From NCBI GenBank assembly GCA_001025035.1, contig LCZK01000009.1:1-64000 (forward strand): a DNA stretch of 64,000 nucleotides, given 5' to 3'. The number at the start of each line of letters is the position of its first letter. Position 1 is the stretch's first letter. Of this stretch, positions 23,620 through 32,454 are shown piece after piece. The notes under the pieces were generated by a model. The model was not told where the DNA came from and did no database searches. It saw nothing but the letters and a program-made list of their open reading frames with translations. A program made the position numbers and the translations under genes. The stretch comes from Actinobacteria bacterium IMCC26207. GTDB lineage: Bacteria > Actinomycetota > Acidimicrobiia > Acidimicrobiales > Microtrichaceae.

Positions 23620-24777
23620 TCAGAGAATTTTGAGTTCGGGGTTATAGCGACGCGTCGGCGCAAGTTCAACATCTACGCGCTCGGCAATCGCAGCAAAGGC
23701 CTGAGCGGCTTCCGATTCCGGGTCAACAGCCATGATCGGATGACCGTCGTCTCCGCCTTCTCGCAACTTCGGCACGAGTGGAATCTTTCCGAGCAGCGGA
23801 ACATCGATTCGCTCGGCAAGGGCCTGTCCACCACCGGATCCGAAAATCTCGTAGCGGGTCCCGTCATCGCCGGTGAACCACGACATGTTCTCGATCACAC
23901 CTTTGGTTTCCAGGCGGACTTTGTCGGCCATGAAGGCCGCGCGCTGGGCCACCTTCTGTGCTGCCGGCTGAGGAGTGGTTACTACGTAGAGCTCTGCGCG
24001 TGGCAGGAACTGTGCCAAGGAAATCGAGATATCGCCGGTACCGGGGGGAAGGTCAACTACCAGATAGTCCGGCTCGTCCCAGTACACGTCGGTCAGAAAC
24101 TGCTCAAGTGCCTTATGCAACATTGGGCCTCGCCAGATCACTGGCTGATCCTCTTCCACGAAGAACCCCATCGAAATGCAGTTCACCCCATAGGCCTCGG
24201 GAGGAATGATCATCTGATCGATCAGCACGGGTGGTCGATCCACCCCAAGCATGCGTGGAATGGAGAAGCCCCAGACGTCTGCGTCCACGATCGAGACACG
24301 CTTGCCTCGCTGAGCAAGCGCAATTGCCAAGTTGGTCGTAACAGAAGACTTGCCAACCCCGCCCTTACCCGAGGCAATCAGCAAGACACGGGTCTTTGAA
24401 TTTGGATCGGCGAAGGGAATCGCACGACCTTCGGCATGCCCATGCGCTGGCTGAGACCCTGCAGTAGAAGCGGGATCACCGTGGAGTTGGGTTCGGAGTT
24501 CTTCACGCTCCGCATCGTTCATGGATGTGAACTCCAAGTTGACGCGATCAACTCCTGGCAGAGCCGTCACGGCATCGGACACTCTGGACTGAATCTCTGC
24601 CTTGAGCGGGCAACCCGGGATGGTCAGGGCGATCAAGATGTTCACCTCTGGCAGGTGAAGCTCTACTGAGCGAACCATTTTAAGATCGACGATGGACCGA
24701 TGAAGCTCGGGGTCCTGCACGGGTCGAAGAGCATCAATGACGGCATCTTCGGAGACTGCAGGCTGGTTTTCTGTCAT
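23620..24777 (-). CDS. mrp: Mrp/ApbC-type iron-sulfur cluster carrier ATPase
   Basis: 385 residues from the ATG at 24777, supported by AGGA about eight bases upstream. An N-terminal MIP18/DUF59 domain (VIDALRPVQDPELHRSIVDL) precedes the ParA/Mrp NTPase with GKGGVGKSSVTTNLA, DADVWGFSIPRMLG, DLPPGTGDISISLAQ and ENMSWFTGDDGTRYEIFGSGGG. The CxxC that bridges clusters in proteobacterial Mrp is absent (WFTGDDG instead); other actinobacterial Mrp proteins also lack it, so another cysteine set or mode may hold the cluster. Divergent from a SufR-like gene and next to a cysteine desulfurase, supporting an Fe-S role. Confidence 0.92.
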   Translation of the reverse strand: MTENQPAVSEDAVIDALRPVQDPELHRSIVDLKMVRSVELHLPEVNILIALTIPGCPLKAEIQSRVSDAVTALPGVDRVNLEFTSMNDAEREELRTQLHGDPASTAGSQPAHGHAEGRAIPFADPNSKTRVLLIASGKGGVGKSSVTTNLAIALAQRGKRVSIVDADVWGFSIPRMLGVDRPPVLIDQMIIPPEAYGVNCISMGFFVEEDQPVIWRGPMLHKALEQFLTDVYWDEPDYLVVDLPPGTGDISISLAQFLPRAELYVVTTPQPAAQKVAQRAAFMADKVRLETKGVIENMSWFTGDDGTRYEIFGSGGGQALAERIDVPLLGKIPLVPKLREGGDDGHPIMAVDPESEAAQAFAAIAERVDVELAPTRRYNPELKIL

Positions 24778-24905
24778 TTTTGGGGTCCTCTTCGGGAAGT
24801 ATCTGACGGCCTCCACTCTGCCGCAGACTCTGATCCTTCCAAGCTCACCCCTGTTCGGCAACTCCGCCGAGGGCCGATGCAGCCAAGGGACAGTACAGTG
24901 GAGGA

Positions 24906-25625
24906 GTGGATCAGCTGAGCCCGACCGAGTTTGCTTCGGTCGTTACTGCAATTACCTCGGCCTTTGGGGACCCAACTCGCCGAGAGATCTACTTGTTCGC
25001 GCATAGCACCCCGATTGGTGTGACAGCATCTGAAGTGGCCGAGCAGTTCGACCTTCACGCAAATGTCGCTCGGCATCACCTCGACAAACTCTCAGCCGGC
25101 GGCTACCTCGAGATCTCGACAGAGCGACCGACCGGTGGAGCGGGCGGTGCGGGACGACCCTCGAAGCGCTACCGGGCCTGCGACGAAAACATGACCCTCA
25201 ATGTCTCAGTCCGACAGGACGATGTTTTGGTCAAGTTGCTCGGGCGTGCGCTCGGTGAGCTCGGCCCCGACCGAGCTTCGGCCCTTGCAGAAGAAGTGGG
25301 GATTGAGTTTGGCCAGGAAATGGCAGAAGCAATGGGAGAACAAAGCACGCGTTCGTTCCGCGCTGCTTTGCATTCGGTTGCCGATGCGCTTTCTGCACAC
25401 GGGTTTGCTGCCCACGCAGAGAAGGAGGGCAACTCCCTGCGACTCGTCACCGAGCATTGCCCCTTCGGGGAGGCAGTTGTTGAACACCCTGTGATCTGCG
25501 CAGTTGACCGGGGCATGGTCAAAGGCATGCTCGGAACGCTCTACGGCGAGACTCGAGTCGACCTCACCTCTGCTGCTGCAGGTAGTGAAGACCACTGCAT
25601 TACAGCCTTCGGTAACGAACCCTAA
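24906..25625 (+). CDS. SufR-like Fe-S sensing winged-helix repressor
   Basis: 239 residues. N-terminal wHTH (AFGDPTRREIYLFAH...TASEVAEQFDLHANVARHHLDKLSAGGYLEIS, with a glycine-rich wing before RPSKRYR). The C-terminal domain has Cys185 and Cys198 (13 apart, as in cyanobacterial SufR) and Cys231, in HCPFGEAVVEHPVIC...HC, the pattern of SufR-type [4Fe-4S] ligands. SufR represses suf Fe-S assembly genes. Its position between mrp (divergent) and a cysteine desulfurase (23 bases downstream) fits a local Fe-S regulator. GGAGGA directly abuts the GTG start. The cluster is inferred from motif only. Confidence 0.75.
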   Translation: MDQLSPTEFASVVTAITSAFGDPTRREIYLFAHSTPIGVTASEVAEQFDLHANVARHHLDKLSAGGYLEISTERPTGGAGGAGRPSKRYRACDENMTLNVSVRQDDVLVKLLGRALGELGPDRASALAEEVGIEFGQEMAEAMGEQSTRSFRAALHSVADALSAHGFAAHAEKEGNSLRLVTEHCPFGEAVVEHPVICAVDRGMVKGMLGTLYGETRVDLTSAAAGSEDHCITAFGNEP

Positions 25626-25648
25626 GCCCCGTCTGCGACTCCTGCCCA

Positions 25649-26776
25649 GTGCGCTCCTACCTTGATCACGCGTCAACCTCGCCCACGCGGGCAAGCGCCA
25701 TTAATGCAATGACTGAATGGTTTGCCGGCATGGGTGGCGACCCATCAAGAATCTACGCAGAGGGCATGCAGTCCAGAGTCGAACTTGAAGTGGCCCGAGA
25801 ACAGGTCGCAGAGTTCTTAGGTGCTCGCCCACGAGAGGTGATTTTTACCTCGGGGGCCACCGAGTCAATCGCCGCTGCAAGCTTTGGTGCCGTGCAACGA
25901 GCAGTGTCCCGAACGGGCTCTCCCGATTCCCATGTTGTGTATTCGGCAGTCGAACATTCAGCGGTTCGGGAATGGGCGCAGCGCAACGAACACACCCAAG
26001 TTGGGGTTGACCCGCTCGGCCGTGTCGACCCGGCAGAACTGCTCGGGGCGATCACAGCAAAAACCTCCCTTGTGCACCTGCAGTGGGGTAACCACGAGGT
26101 GGGAACGCTGCAGCCAGTCAGCGCTGTTGCCGAAGGTTGCGGTGACCTCGACCTACTCCTTCACGTTGACGCTGCTCAGGCAGTTGGCCGCGTCAAATTG
26201 GACTTTGCAAATTTTGGGGCTGATTTGATGTCCGTGTCTGCACACAAGTTCGGTGGTCCACCTGGGGTAGGCGCTTTGTTGATCAGAAAAGGTCTTCGAA
26301 TCGAGCCGTTACTTGTCGGCGGAGAACAAGAGCGAGCACGGCGAGGAGGAATGGAGAATCTGCCTGCCGTTTTGGGATTTGCTGCAGCCGCTCAAGAATG
26401 CAGCAGGACTCTCGCACAGGAGTCGGAGCTAAGCAGGGCACAAACCGAACGCATCATTCAGTGGGCCGCACAGTTCCCCGGCGTCGAGGTGCTCGGAGAC
26501 CCAGTAGGCCGACTCCCCCATATTGTTTGTCTCAGGCTTGAGGGTCTGGAACCCCAGCCAGTGCTGCTAGGTCTTGACCAAGCAGGAATTGCTGTGCATT
26601 CCGGTAATTCCTGCAGCAGCGAGTCGCTAGAACCAAGCCCGATCCTGCAGGCCATGGGTGTGGATGCTGCGCATTCCTTGCGAATCTCGGTGGGGTGGAA
26701 CACGCTCTCGAGCGATATCGATCATCTGCTCGTCACGCTGGCGCAAGTCATTGCTGACCTGCGCCAGCTTCGATAA
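25649..26776 (+). CDS. Cysteine desulfurase (NifS/IscS-like, class V aminotransferase fold)
   Basis: 375 residues from a GTG. SYLDHASTSPTRASAINAM is the class-V start; GATESIAAA binds PLP phosphate, and SAHKFGGPPGVGAL supplies the PLP lysine (Lys200). SGNSCSSES has the catalytic Cys322 on the loop with a short IscS/NifS group I type spacing, followed by PSPILQAMG. It removes sulfur from cysteine for Fe-S clusters or thiolation of tRNA. No tRNA thiolase gene (mnmA) follows within the window. Probably cotranscribed with the SufR-like gene; a HAD hydrolase gene begins 28 bases later. Confidence 0.9.
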   Translation: MRSYLDHASTSPTRASAINAMTEWFAGMGGDPSRIYAEGMQSRVELEVAREQVAEFLGARPREVIFTSGATESIAAASFGAVQRAVSRTGSPDSHVVYSAVEHSAVREWAQRNEHTQVGVDPLGRVDPAELLGAITAKTSLVHLQWGNHEVGTLQPVSAVAEGCGDLDLLLHVDAAQAVGRVKLDFANFGADLMSVSAHKFGGPPGVGALLIRKGLRIEPLLVGGEQERARRGGMENLPAVLGFAAAAQECSRTLAQESELSRAQTERIIQWAAQFPGVEVLGDPVGRLPHIVCLRLEGLEPQPVLLGLDQAGIAVHSGNSCSSESLEPSPILQAMGVDAAHSLRISVGWNTLSSDIDHLLVTLAQVIADLRQLR

Positions 26777-26804
26777 CTCTGACGAACTCGCTACGCTGCT
26801 GGCT

Positions 26805-27446
26805 GTGCCCGATAACCAAATCCTGCCGACTGCGGTGATCTTTGATCTCGACGGTGTGATTCGAGATTGGAATGAGGTTGAGATCTCGCGGGTGGAGGTT
26901 GCTTACGGTTTGGAACCCGGAACAATTCTGGGTGTCGGTTTCGGCACCGACCTCGGTCTGGCAGCTACAACAGGCAAGTTGGATTACCGAAGCTGGATGG
27001 ATGCTATTCGGTCACAGATAACTGCAACTCATGGCCCTGAGGCGGCCGGAGCACTCGATGCATGGGAGGCCAACGTTGGACTCATCAACACAGAGATGCT
27101 TCAGGTCCTTCGCTCGGTTCGCAGCCAAGCAACAGTTGCGTTGCTCTCGAATGGCACGACACGCCTACGAAGGGACTTGGCTGTTCTGGATCTCACTGAC
27201 GAGTTCGACGCAATTTTCAATACGGCTGAGATTGGCATTGCCAAGCCGGACCCAGCCGTGTTTCACCATGTGCTGAACGAACTTGAATCCACTGCCGCAG
27301 AGACACTGTTTATCGACGACCTTGCCCTGAATGTGCAAGGTGCGCGCTCAATCGGAATCACAGCGCATCAACACCTTGATGCCTCTTCCACGGTTGAATT
27401 TCTCTGCGCCAACGGCTTTGCGATGAGAGGGATCTCAACCCCATGA
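26805..27446 (+). CDS. HAD superfamily hydrolase (subfamily IA)
   Basis: 213 residues from the GTG at 26805, just before AVIFDLDGVIRDWNEVE; the open frame continues further upstream but overlaps the cysteine desulfurase gene. HAD motifs: I DLDGV (nucleophile and acid/base Asp), II LLSNGTTRLRRDL, III K in IAKPDPAVF and IV FIDDLALNVQGARSIG. Such enzymes act on small phosphometabolites. An alpha-helical cap lies between motifs I and II. No strong ribosome-binding site is visible; translation may be coupled to the upstream gene. Confidence 0.85.
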   Translation: MPDNQILPTAVIFDLDGVIRDWNEVEISRVEVAYGLEPGTILGVGFGTDLGLAATTGKLDYRSWMDAIRSQITATHGPEAAGALDAWEANVGLINTEMLQVLRSVRSQATVALLSNGTTRLRRDLAVLDLTDEFDAIFNTAEIGIAKPDPAVFHHVLNELESTAAETLFIDDLALNVQGARSIGITAHQHLDASSTVEFLCANGFAMRGISTP

Positions 27447-27476
27447 CCGGCTTTTTACAGTGACGGGATTTGTGCA

Positions 27477-27941
27477 GTGACGGTGTACCTAGTTCGCCAT
27501 GCGTCTGCAGGCCATCGGGATCAGTTCGATGCCCATGACCAGGACCGCCCCTTAGACCCGGCAGGGCAGGCTCAGGCCGAGAAGCTCTCTGACTGGCTGC
27601 GCCATGCCCCGATTAGCCGCATTCTGTGCAGCCCATTTCCGCGATGTGTGCAAACAGTCGAGCCGCTTGCCCTAGCGCTCGGCCTAGATATCGAACTTCA
27701 GGATGCTCTGGCAGAGTCTTCAGACATTGATAAGAGTTGGAAGCTACTGACGAAAGCGGCTGCGACTACCACGGTGATGTGTAGTCACGGAGACGTCATT
27801 CCTGACCTGATCCGCAGGGCACAGCTGAGGGGCTTGCACATTCCGGGAAAGTCCGGTTGTGCCAAGGGCTCCGTCTGGACGCTTGACCACTGGGACGGAA
27901 AGCGGTTTGCAACCGGCGTCTACACGCCAATCACCTCATGA
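27477..27941 (+). CDS. SixA-type histidine phosphatase
   Basis: 154 residues from a GTG. VYLVRHASAGHRDQFDAHDQDRPLDPAGQAQAEKL contains the RHA phosphatase motif (RHG variant, SixA-type), then CSPFPRCVQTVEPLA and a second catalytic His in MCSHGDVIPDLI. SixA removes phosphate from phosphohistidine, but in Actinobacteria this group is varied (many are uncharacterised). The fold is the same as the phosphatase at 11745 but the protein is shorter. It follows the HAD gene by 30 bases. Confidence 0.85.
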   Translation: MTVYLVRHASAGHRDQFDAHDQDRPLDPAGQAQAEKLSDWLRHAPISRILCSPFPRCVQTVEPLALALGLDIELQDALAESSDIDKSWKLLTKAAATTTVMCSHGDVIPDLIRRAQLRGLHIPGKSGCAKGSVWTLDHWDGKRFATGVYTPITS

Positions 27942-28047
27942 CCCTGATGACCTGATGACCCAGGCCGATTGAATTAGGGCTACTATATGTGGCAGTTGTT
28001 GGGGGTCTTGTGGGAGCTGGACCTTTCTTGATTGGGAGGCAGTTGCC

Positions 28048-28917
28048 ATGCGCAAAATCAGTGCAATCATTTCGTTCAGCCTGCTAGCGGCGCTACTCGC
28101 TGCAGCATGCACGCCAGGCGGCCCTGCTCCGCTTCAGTGGAAGGTCTCGCCACAGTCGATCACGGTGAATAACACCGAGGATTACGACCCGGGCGATGAG
28201 CCCTATGTCATGCAGCTTGGGTTCCGCTCCAAGATCGGCGTGCCGGACTCCTCGGTAGTCACCTTCGCCTCGCAGTGCACTTCGAACAAGCTCCCCGCAA
28301 ATGACGCCGGCGCAAACGGAGTGACTCTGCAGATCCCAGCAGGCTCGGCAGACATCTTGCTTCCAAACGTTCAGAACCTTGATGTTGGCGATCTTGCTCA
28401 GAACAACGCACCGTTTGAAATTATCGGCAGCATGACCTTCGTGGCCGAAAGCGATCGCGCAATCTTCTTCTCTAGCTGCGCCGTAAGTGACGCTCTCCGC
28501 AGCTTGTTGGTTCCGGTCCTACAGGATGCGCTCAATCTGCTCATCGCTGCATCCCCAGTTCCGCCCACTCAGGAACAACTGATTGCGCTCATCGTTGACA
28601 ACATCAGCAACTTTGTTAACGGCCTTGGCAGCATCATTGCCTCGTTCATTGAAGGCCTCGGAAACCCCGATGACATCATCGGGGTGGCCGTTCAGATTCA
28701 CCTTCCGACTGCTGGTGCACTCACCGACTTGATTCGCACTGGTCTTGCTATCGGAGGCATCTTCTCGCCGGGCTTGGAGCAGGGGTTCATTCCGCTCGAT
28801 GGCTTGCCGAGTACCTTCCAGATCAAGCTCGGGTCGCTCACCCCGTCGACAAGTACGTTCCACTTTGCTAGCCCAGCAGCGGACTACACCTACGTCAGCA
28901 AGATCGCACTCGGCTAA
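28048..28917 (+). CDS. Lipoprotein of unknown function
   Basis: 289 residues. A lipoprotein signal (MRKISAIISFSLLAALLAAAC; lipobox LAAAC, Cys21) is followed by a beta-rich region (about 30-140) and a hydrophobic, leucine/isoleucine-rich middle (about 150-210; LLIAASPVPPTQEQLIALIVDNISNFVNGLG). The latter could be amphipathic helices. Four cysteines could pair. I recognise no family. GGAGG lies eight bases before the ATG. The gene is probably monocistronic, with a TATATG-like AT-rich patch upstream. Its stop codon overlaps the convergent dehydrogenase stop by four bases. Confidence 0.65.
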   Translation: MRKISAIISFSLLAALLAAACTPGGPAPLQWKVSPQSITVNNTEDYDPGDEPYVMQLGFRSKIGVPDSSVVTFASQCTSNKLPANDAGANGVTLQIPAGSADILLPNVQNLDVGDLAQNNAPFEIIGSMTFVAESDRAIFFSSCAVSDALRSLLVPVLQDALNLLIAASPVPPTQEQLIALIVDNISNFVNGLGSIIASFIEGLGNPDDIIGVAVQIHLPTAGALTDLIRTGLAIGGIFSPGLEQGFIPLDGLPSTFQIKLGSLTPSTSTFHFASPAADYTYVSKIALG

Positions 28918-30149
28918 CTCTGCGGGGTTCGCTCTTCCATGCCCCAAGGTGACTGGTAGTCCCCTGCGAGCAGTTCTAGGAACGGAGCAGGGTTCAGCGC
29001 CTCTGGACCGAGCACGCCAGCACCCGACCAGACTCCGGAATCAATAAGTTCACAGGCCAGTACTGGCCCTACGGCTGTTTGCCAGACCACGGCTTGCACC
29101 CCGTCACGGCCCATGGTCTCTTCGTTATCAACCACGTGATAGAGGTACACCTCTCGTGGCGCAGGCGCTTCACCTGCGGCGGCCTTGCCGAGACCTGTCA
29201 CCCAGGTGCCCGCACAAGTCTTCCCTTCGATTCGGTCACCTAGGCGGGCCGGGTCGGGCAGACATGCTGCGACCACATCGCGCGGAGACACTTTGGCGCC
29301 TCGAACGGTCACGGGTTCAGTTCCATCAAGGCCGAGTTTGTGCAGGGTCTCTAACACGGCAATGAACTCGTCGCCGAGGCCGTACTTGAACGTCACCCGG
29401 TTGCAATCAATCCAGCGCGGAACAAGTAGTACCTCTTCGTGTTCAACATTGACGCACTCAACATCTCCGATCCCCTCTGGGAATCTGAAGATCTCGGGCT
29501 GGGAAAAGGGAGGAGTCGTGAACCAGCCACGGTCACGTTCCCAGATCACTGGCGGGTTCAGGCACTCCTCAATCACAGTCCAAATAGAGAATGTGGGAGC
29601 AAAGTCATAGCCACGAACAGTCATGTTGGCGCCATCTCTAATACCGACCTCATGAATTTCCGAGAACAATTCATCGGAAGCATGCTTGGCAAATACGTCG
29701 GCAATGCCGGGCTCGATTCCCATACCGCAGAGCGCTAGCAGGCCGCGCTCCTGCCACTGCGAGGACTGCTCGAACTGCAGGTCTCCTAGCTTGACCCCGC
29801 AGAGCTCTGTTGGCCGTTCGGGGTGAACCGAAGAGATCGACATGGCCATGTCCATGTAATGGATTCCAGCCTCAAACGCTCCGTTGAAAATTCCCATGAC
29901 AAATCTGGGGTCAGCAGCATTCATCACGAGTTCTGCCCGACATGCAATGGCGGCCGCAGAAACCGCAGCCGAGGAAGATGCGTCAAGCTCGCAAGCGGTG
30001 AACCTACTGTCGCGTGCGGCAACCCGTTGGGCCTTGGCTAGGTCAATGTCCGCAACCATGATGGACTCAATGAACGGACGCTTTGAAGCAATCGCGCAGA
30101 ATGCTTCGCCAACGCCACCAGCACCAACTAGAAGGATTCTCATCGCCAC
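28914..30149 (-). CDS. Saccharopine dehydrogenase-like NAD(P)-binding protein
   Basis: 411 residues. MAMRILLVGAGGVGEAFCAIA is a Rossmann GxGGxG loop; VADIDLAKAQRVA follows with an acidic residue after strand 2. This, with ELVMNAADPRFVMGIFNGAFEAGIHYMDMAM and GMGIEPGIADVFAKH, fits the saccharopine dehydrogenase/homospermidine synthase-like group. Lysine catabolism or polyamine synthesis are family functions; there is no supporting neighbour, so the actual substrate is unknown. It converges with the lipoprotein gene, overlapping at the stop codons, and lies downstream of the ccm operon by 13 bases after ccmI. Confidence 0.82.
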   Translation of the reverse strand: MAMRILLVGAGGVGEAFCAIASKRPFIESIMVADIDLAKAQRVAARDSRFTACELDASSSAAVSAAAIACRAELVMNAADPRFVMGIFNGAFEAGIHYMDMAMSISSVHPERPTELCGVKLGDLQFEQSSQWQERGLLALCGMGIEPGIADVFAKHASDELFSEIHEVGIRDGANMTVRGYDFAPTFSIWTVIEECLNPPVIWERDRGWFTTPPFSQPEIFRFPEGIGDVECVNVEHEEVLLVPRWIDCNRVTFKYGLGDEFIAVLETLHKLGLDGTEPVTVRGAKVSPRDVVAACLPDPARLGDRIEGKTCAGTWVTGLGKAAAGEAPAPREVYLYHVVDNEETMGRDGVQAVVWQTAVGPVLACELIDSGVWSGAGVLGPEALNPAPFLELLAGDYQSPWGMEERTPQS

Positions 30150-30162
30150 ACAGTAGCTAGGC

Positions 30163-31401
30163 TCACCCGCCGTTGGGGTTCGGAATCCTTGGATCGCTAG
30201 CTCTGCTGCTCGTGGTTGGGCTGCTCGTGGTTGGGCTGTTCGTGGTCGTAGTACTGCTGCTGGGGTTGGGACTCGTAGTTGTAGTTGCTGCTCGCTCTGC
30301 AGCAGCGATGGATTCTGACAGGGTCTCGGGGCCGCCGATCAAGAAAGATATCTTCGGCCGAGGCAGCGCCTGCAACCCCGCTAGGTCAGTCTGCGCATCG
30401 GTGAATCTGGAATCTGCAACCGCCAGGGATGCCCGCAGCAATAGGGCATCGCCGAACTCTGGAGCAATCTGGAGTGCTGTTTGGAGCAACGCGTTCGCAG
30501 CGGGAAGGTCCGCCACTTCGGGGCCGACCTTGCTCAACGCGAGCGAAACAAGAGCATCAACATTCTGCGGGTTTTTCACTAGCTCAGCCTGAAGGCAGGT
30601 TCCGAGAGTGTCGAGGAATTGCTGATTGAACTGCTCCCCCTGTTGCTGTGTTTCGGCGGCTTGCTGCCAACACCCGCGAGTCCCCGAATCGAGCAGACCA
30701 AAGAAGATTTTCCTCTCTAGGCCCTGGGACTGCAACACCTGCACGGCGGCCGCCGGTGGCGAACTCGCGTAGAAGGTCTCTAGTTCCTGTGCAGCAGTTT
30801 GATAATCCTGGGCAGTGGCGGCGACACTGGCGCGGAATACGCGTACATCTGCGTAGCTCGGATCGAGTGCGACGACCTTGTCAAAGTTTGCCTGCCCTTT
30901 GGCAGGCTGATCTGAACGCACGTAGGCCCAGCCTTGATACGTCAGGGCCTCTAGGTTCTCGGGGGCTTGAGCCAGAATCTCGTCGTAGCAGTCGATTCCG
31001 TCGGCGGGCTTTTGGAAAGATGTGGTCTGACAGGTAGCGAGCTGTTGTCGAAGCGAGCCAGTGTCACCCGTTATTGCGTTGTCACCACGTTGGCCCGAGC
31101 CACGCGCAACGAGCACTCCAGCCAGAGCAGCGAATCCGAGTACCCCAAGTACCACCGCAGCAGTTCGCCAGCGCGAGCCGCCCCGGCGGTCCGGTGGCGG
31201 ACTCTGCACAACCTTCACCTTGGTAGAGCTTGGGTCGAGCTTGCGCAGTACCTGCGCAGCGCGCAAGGTGTACTCCTCCTTCAGCGTCTGGTAATCCTGC
31301 TCATCCATGTCCCCCGCCGAGAACTCGCTCTCGAGGTCTTCTAGCGAACCCAGCAGGTGCTCACGCTCCTCCTCGAGCACTGCCCGCTGCTCAGGGGTCA
31401 T
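30163..31401 (-). CDS. ccmI: CcmI-like cytochrome c maturation TPR protein
   Basis: 412 residues from the ATG at 31401, overlapping ccmH by 11 bases. The longer frame (to 31560) lies inside ccmH. An N-terminal coiled coil (EQRAVLEEEREHLLGSLEDLESEFSAGDMDEQDYQTLKEEY) matches the start of CcmI/CcmH-C proteins. Then come a transmembrane segment (about 78-100) and TPR-like helical repeats (YQGWAYVRSDQPAKGQANFDKVVALDPSYADV). The C-terminal tail is Ser/Thr/Pro-rich (TTTTSPNPSSSTTTTN). CcmI delivers apocytochrome c to the heme lyase. It is last in the operon. Confidence 0.85.
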   Translation of the reverse strand: MTPEQRAVLEEEREHLLGSLEDLESEFSAGDMDEQDYQTLKEEYTLRAAQVLRKLDPSSTKVKVVQSPPPDRRGGSRWRTAAVVLGVLGFAALAGVLVARGSGQRGDNAITGDTGSLRQQLATCQTTSFQKPADGIDCYDEILAQAPENLEALTYQGWAYVRSDQPAKGQANFDKVVALDPSYADVRVFRASVAATAQDYQTAAQELETFYASSPPAAAVQVLQSQGLERKIFFGLLDSGTRGCWQQAAETQQQGEQFNQQFLDTLGTCLQAELVKNPQNVDALVSLALSKVGPEVADLPAANALLQTALQIAPEFGDALLLRASLAVADSRFTDAQTDLAGLQALPRPKISFLIGGPETLSESIAAAERAATTTTSPNPSSSTTTTNSPTTSSPTTSSRASDPRIPNPNGG

Positions 31402-31909
31402 CTGTTGTATCCGTGCTCGTGACCGAGGTTTCGCTGTGACGGGCCTCGAGCGCGACCTCCACAAGAGCTTCATCCTCGGGGCTTGGCTGCTGCACCGGGC
31501 CACGTGAACGCCGAACCCGCAGACTCTCTGCCAACAACAATGCTGCGCCAGCGATAGCAATGACCGGAATCACCCAGACAAGTGATCCAACTCCAGTGGA
31601 GGGCGGGGTGAGCAAGACGCCCTCATAGCGATCGGCAAAGAAATTGAGGATCTCGTCGTTTGTTCGGCCCTGGTTCATTTGGGACGCAATCTCAGAACGA
31701 AACTGAATTGCAATCGGTGCCGCCGAGCCAGCGACTGACTCTCCGACGCACTGCACACACTTGATCTGCGCGGCGATTGCAAACAGTCGGTCATCGCTGT
31801 TGCCTTCTGTGGGAGAGGTTCCCGCAGCGCTGACGAGCAGCACCACCAAGATGACTCCCATCAGTGACCACCACCACCACTTTTGCCGCTGGGTGTGCCG
31901 CTTGTTCAT
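31391..31909 (-). CDS. ccmH: CcmH cytochrome c maturation thiol reductase
   Basis: 172 residues. An N-terminal membrane segment (about 12-28) leads into a periplasm-type domain with RLFAIAAQIKCVQCVGESVAGS; Cys51-x2-Cys54 is the LRCxxCQ-type redox motif that keeps the CxxCH of apocytochrome c reduced. The motif reads IKCVQCV, conservatively varied. FFADRYEGVLLTPPSTGVGSLVWVIPV contains the family's RYGxxVLxxP-like segment; a second transmembrane segment follows (about 109-127). It overlaps ccmG by four bases. Confidence 0.92.
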   Translation of the reverse strand: MNKRHTQRQKWWWWSLMGVILVVLLVSAAGTSPTEGNSDDRLFAIAAQIKCVQCVGESVAGSAAPIAIQFRSEIASQMNQGRTNDEILNFFADRYEGVLLTPPSTGVGSLVWVIPVIAIAGAALLLAESLRVRRSRGPVQQPSPEDEALVEVALEARHSETSVTSTDTTDDP

Positions 31910-32454
31910 GACGCACCTGCTGTGGACTCTGCAACGTAACGCTGTAGCGCATCTGCGGTGATCCCGCCCTCGAACTTGGCCACCACAGTGCCTGCGGGAT
32001 CAATCAGGAATGACTCCGGCAAGCCCTTCACGCCGTAATCAAGCGCTACGGCGCCAGTGTCTTGAGTGAGCACCGGCCAGTCGCCACCATTGTCTGCAAA
32101 GAACTTCTCGACGTTGGCCGAGGAATCATCAAAGGCCACGCTCACCACTCGAAGACCGGTGCTCGTGGTGGACTCATTGAGTTTGATCAACTCGGGGTGC
32201 TCCGCCACACAGGGCGGGCACCAGGTAGCAAAGAAATTCACGAGCACCCACTGCCCGCGGGCAGAGTCAAGATTGAACGGCTCCCCAGTTAGCGTGGTCC
32301 CAGCAAGCTCTGGCGCAAGATTGCCGAGCAATGGACTAGTCACCTTGGACTCGCCTCCCTTGGGACTGACCAAGAACAGCACTACCAAGGCCAGGACCGC
32401 GACTCCTACGATGCCCGCAATGATTGGCGCCCTGCGCGGAGTGTCGGCGCTCAT
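31906..32454 (-). CDS. ccmG: CcmG/DsbE-type thioredoxin-like protein
   Basis: 182 residues. One N-terminal anchor (about 11-30), then a thioredoxin fold with the CxxC motif in NFFATWCPPCVAEHPEL (Cys79, Cys82), VAFDDSSANVEKFF, and the cis-Pro loop in YGVKGLPESFLIDPAGTVV. This reduces CcmH or apocytochrome on the outer side of the membrane in System I. It overlaps ccmF and ccmH by four bases. Electron supply (CcdA/DsbD) is not encoded in the window. Confidence 0.93.
   Translation of the reverse strand: MSADTPRRAPIIAGIVGVAVLALVVLFLVSPKGGESKVTSPLLGNLAPELAGTTLTGEPFNLDSARGQWVLVNFFATWCPPCVAEHPELIKLNESTTSTGLRVVSVAFDDSSANVEKFFADNGGDWPVLTQDTGAVALDYGVKGLPESFLIDPAGTVVAKFEGGITADALQRYVAESTAGAS

Noticed and set aside
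24906..24908. Ribosome-binding sites abutting start codons (24906, 37315, 15821) as a special translation mode
   Set aside because: Only three cases, each with purine-rich sequence that can occur by chance; other genes here have normal spacing.
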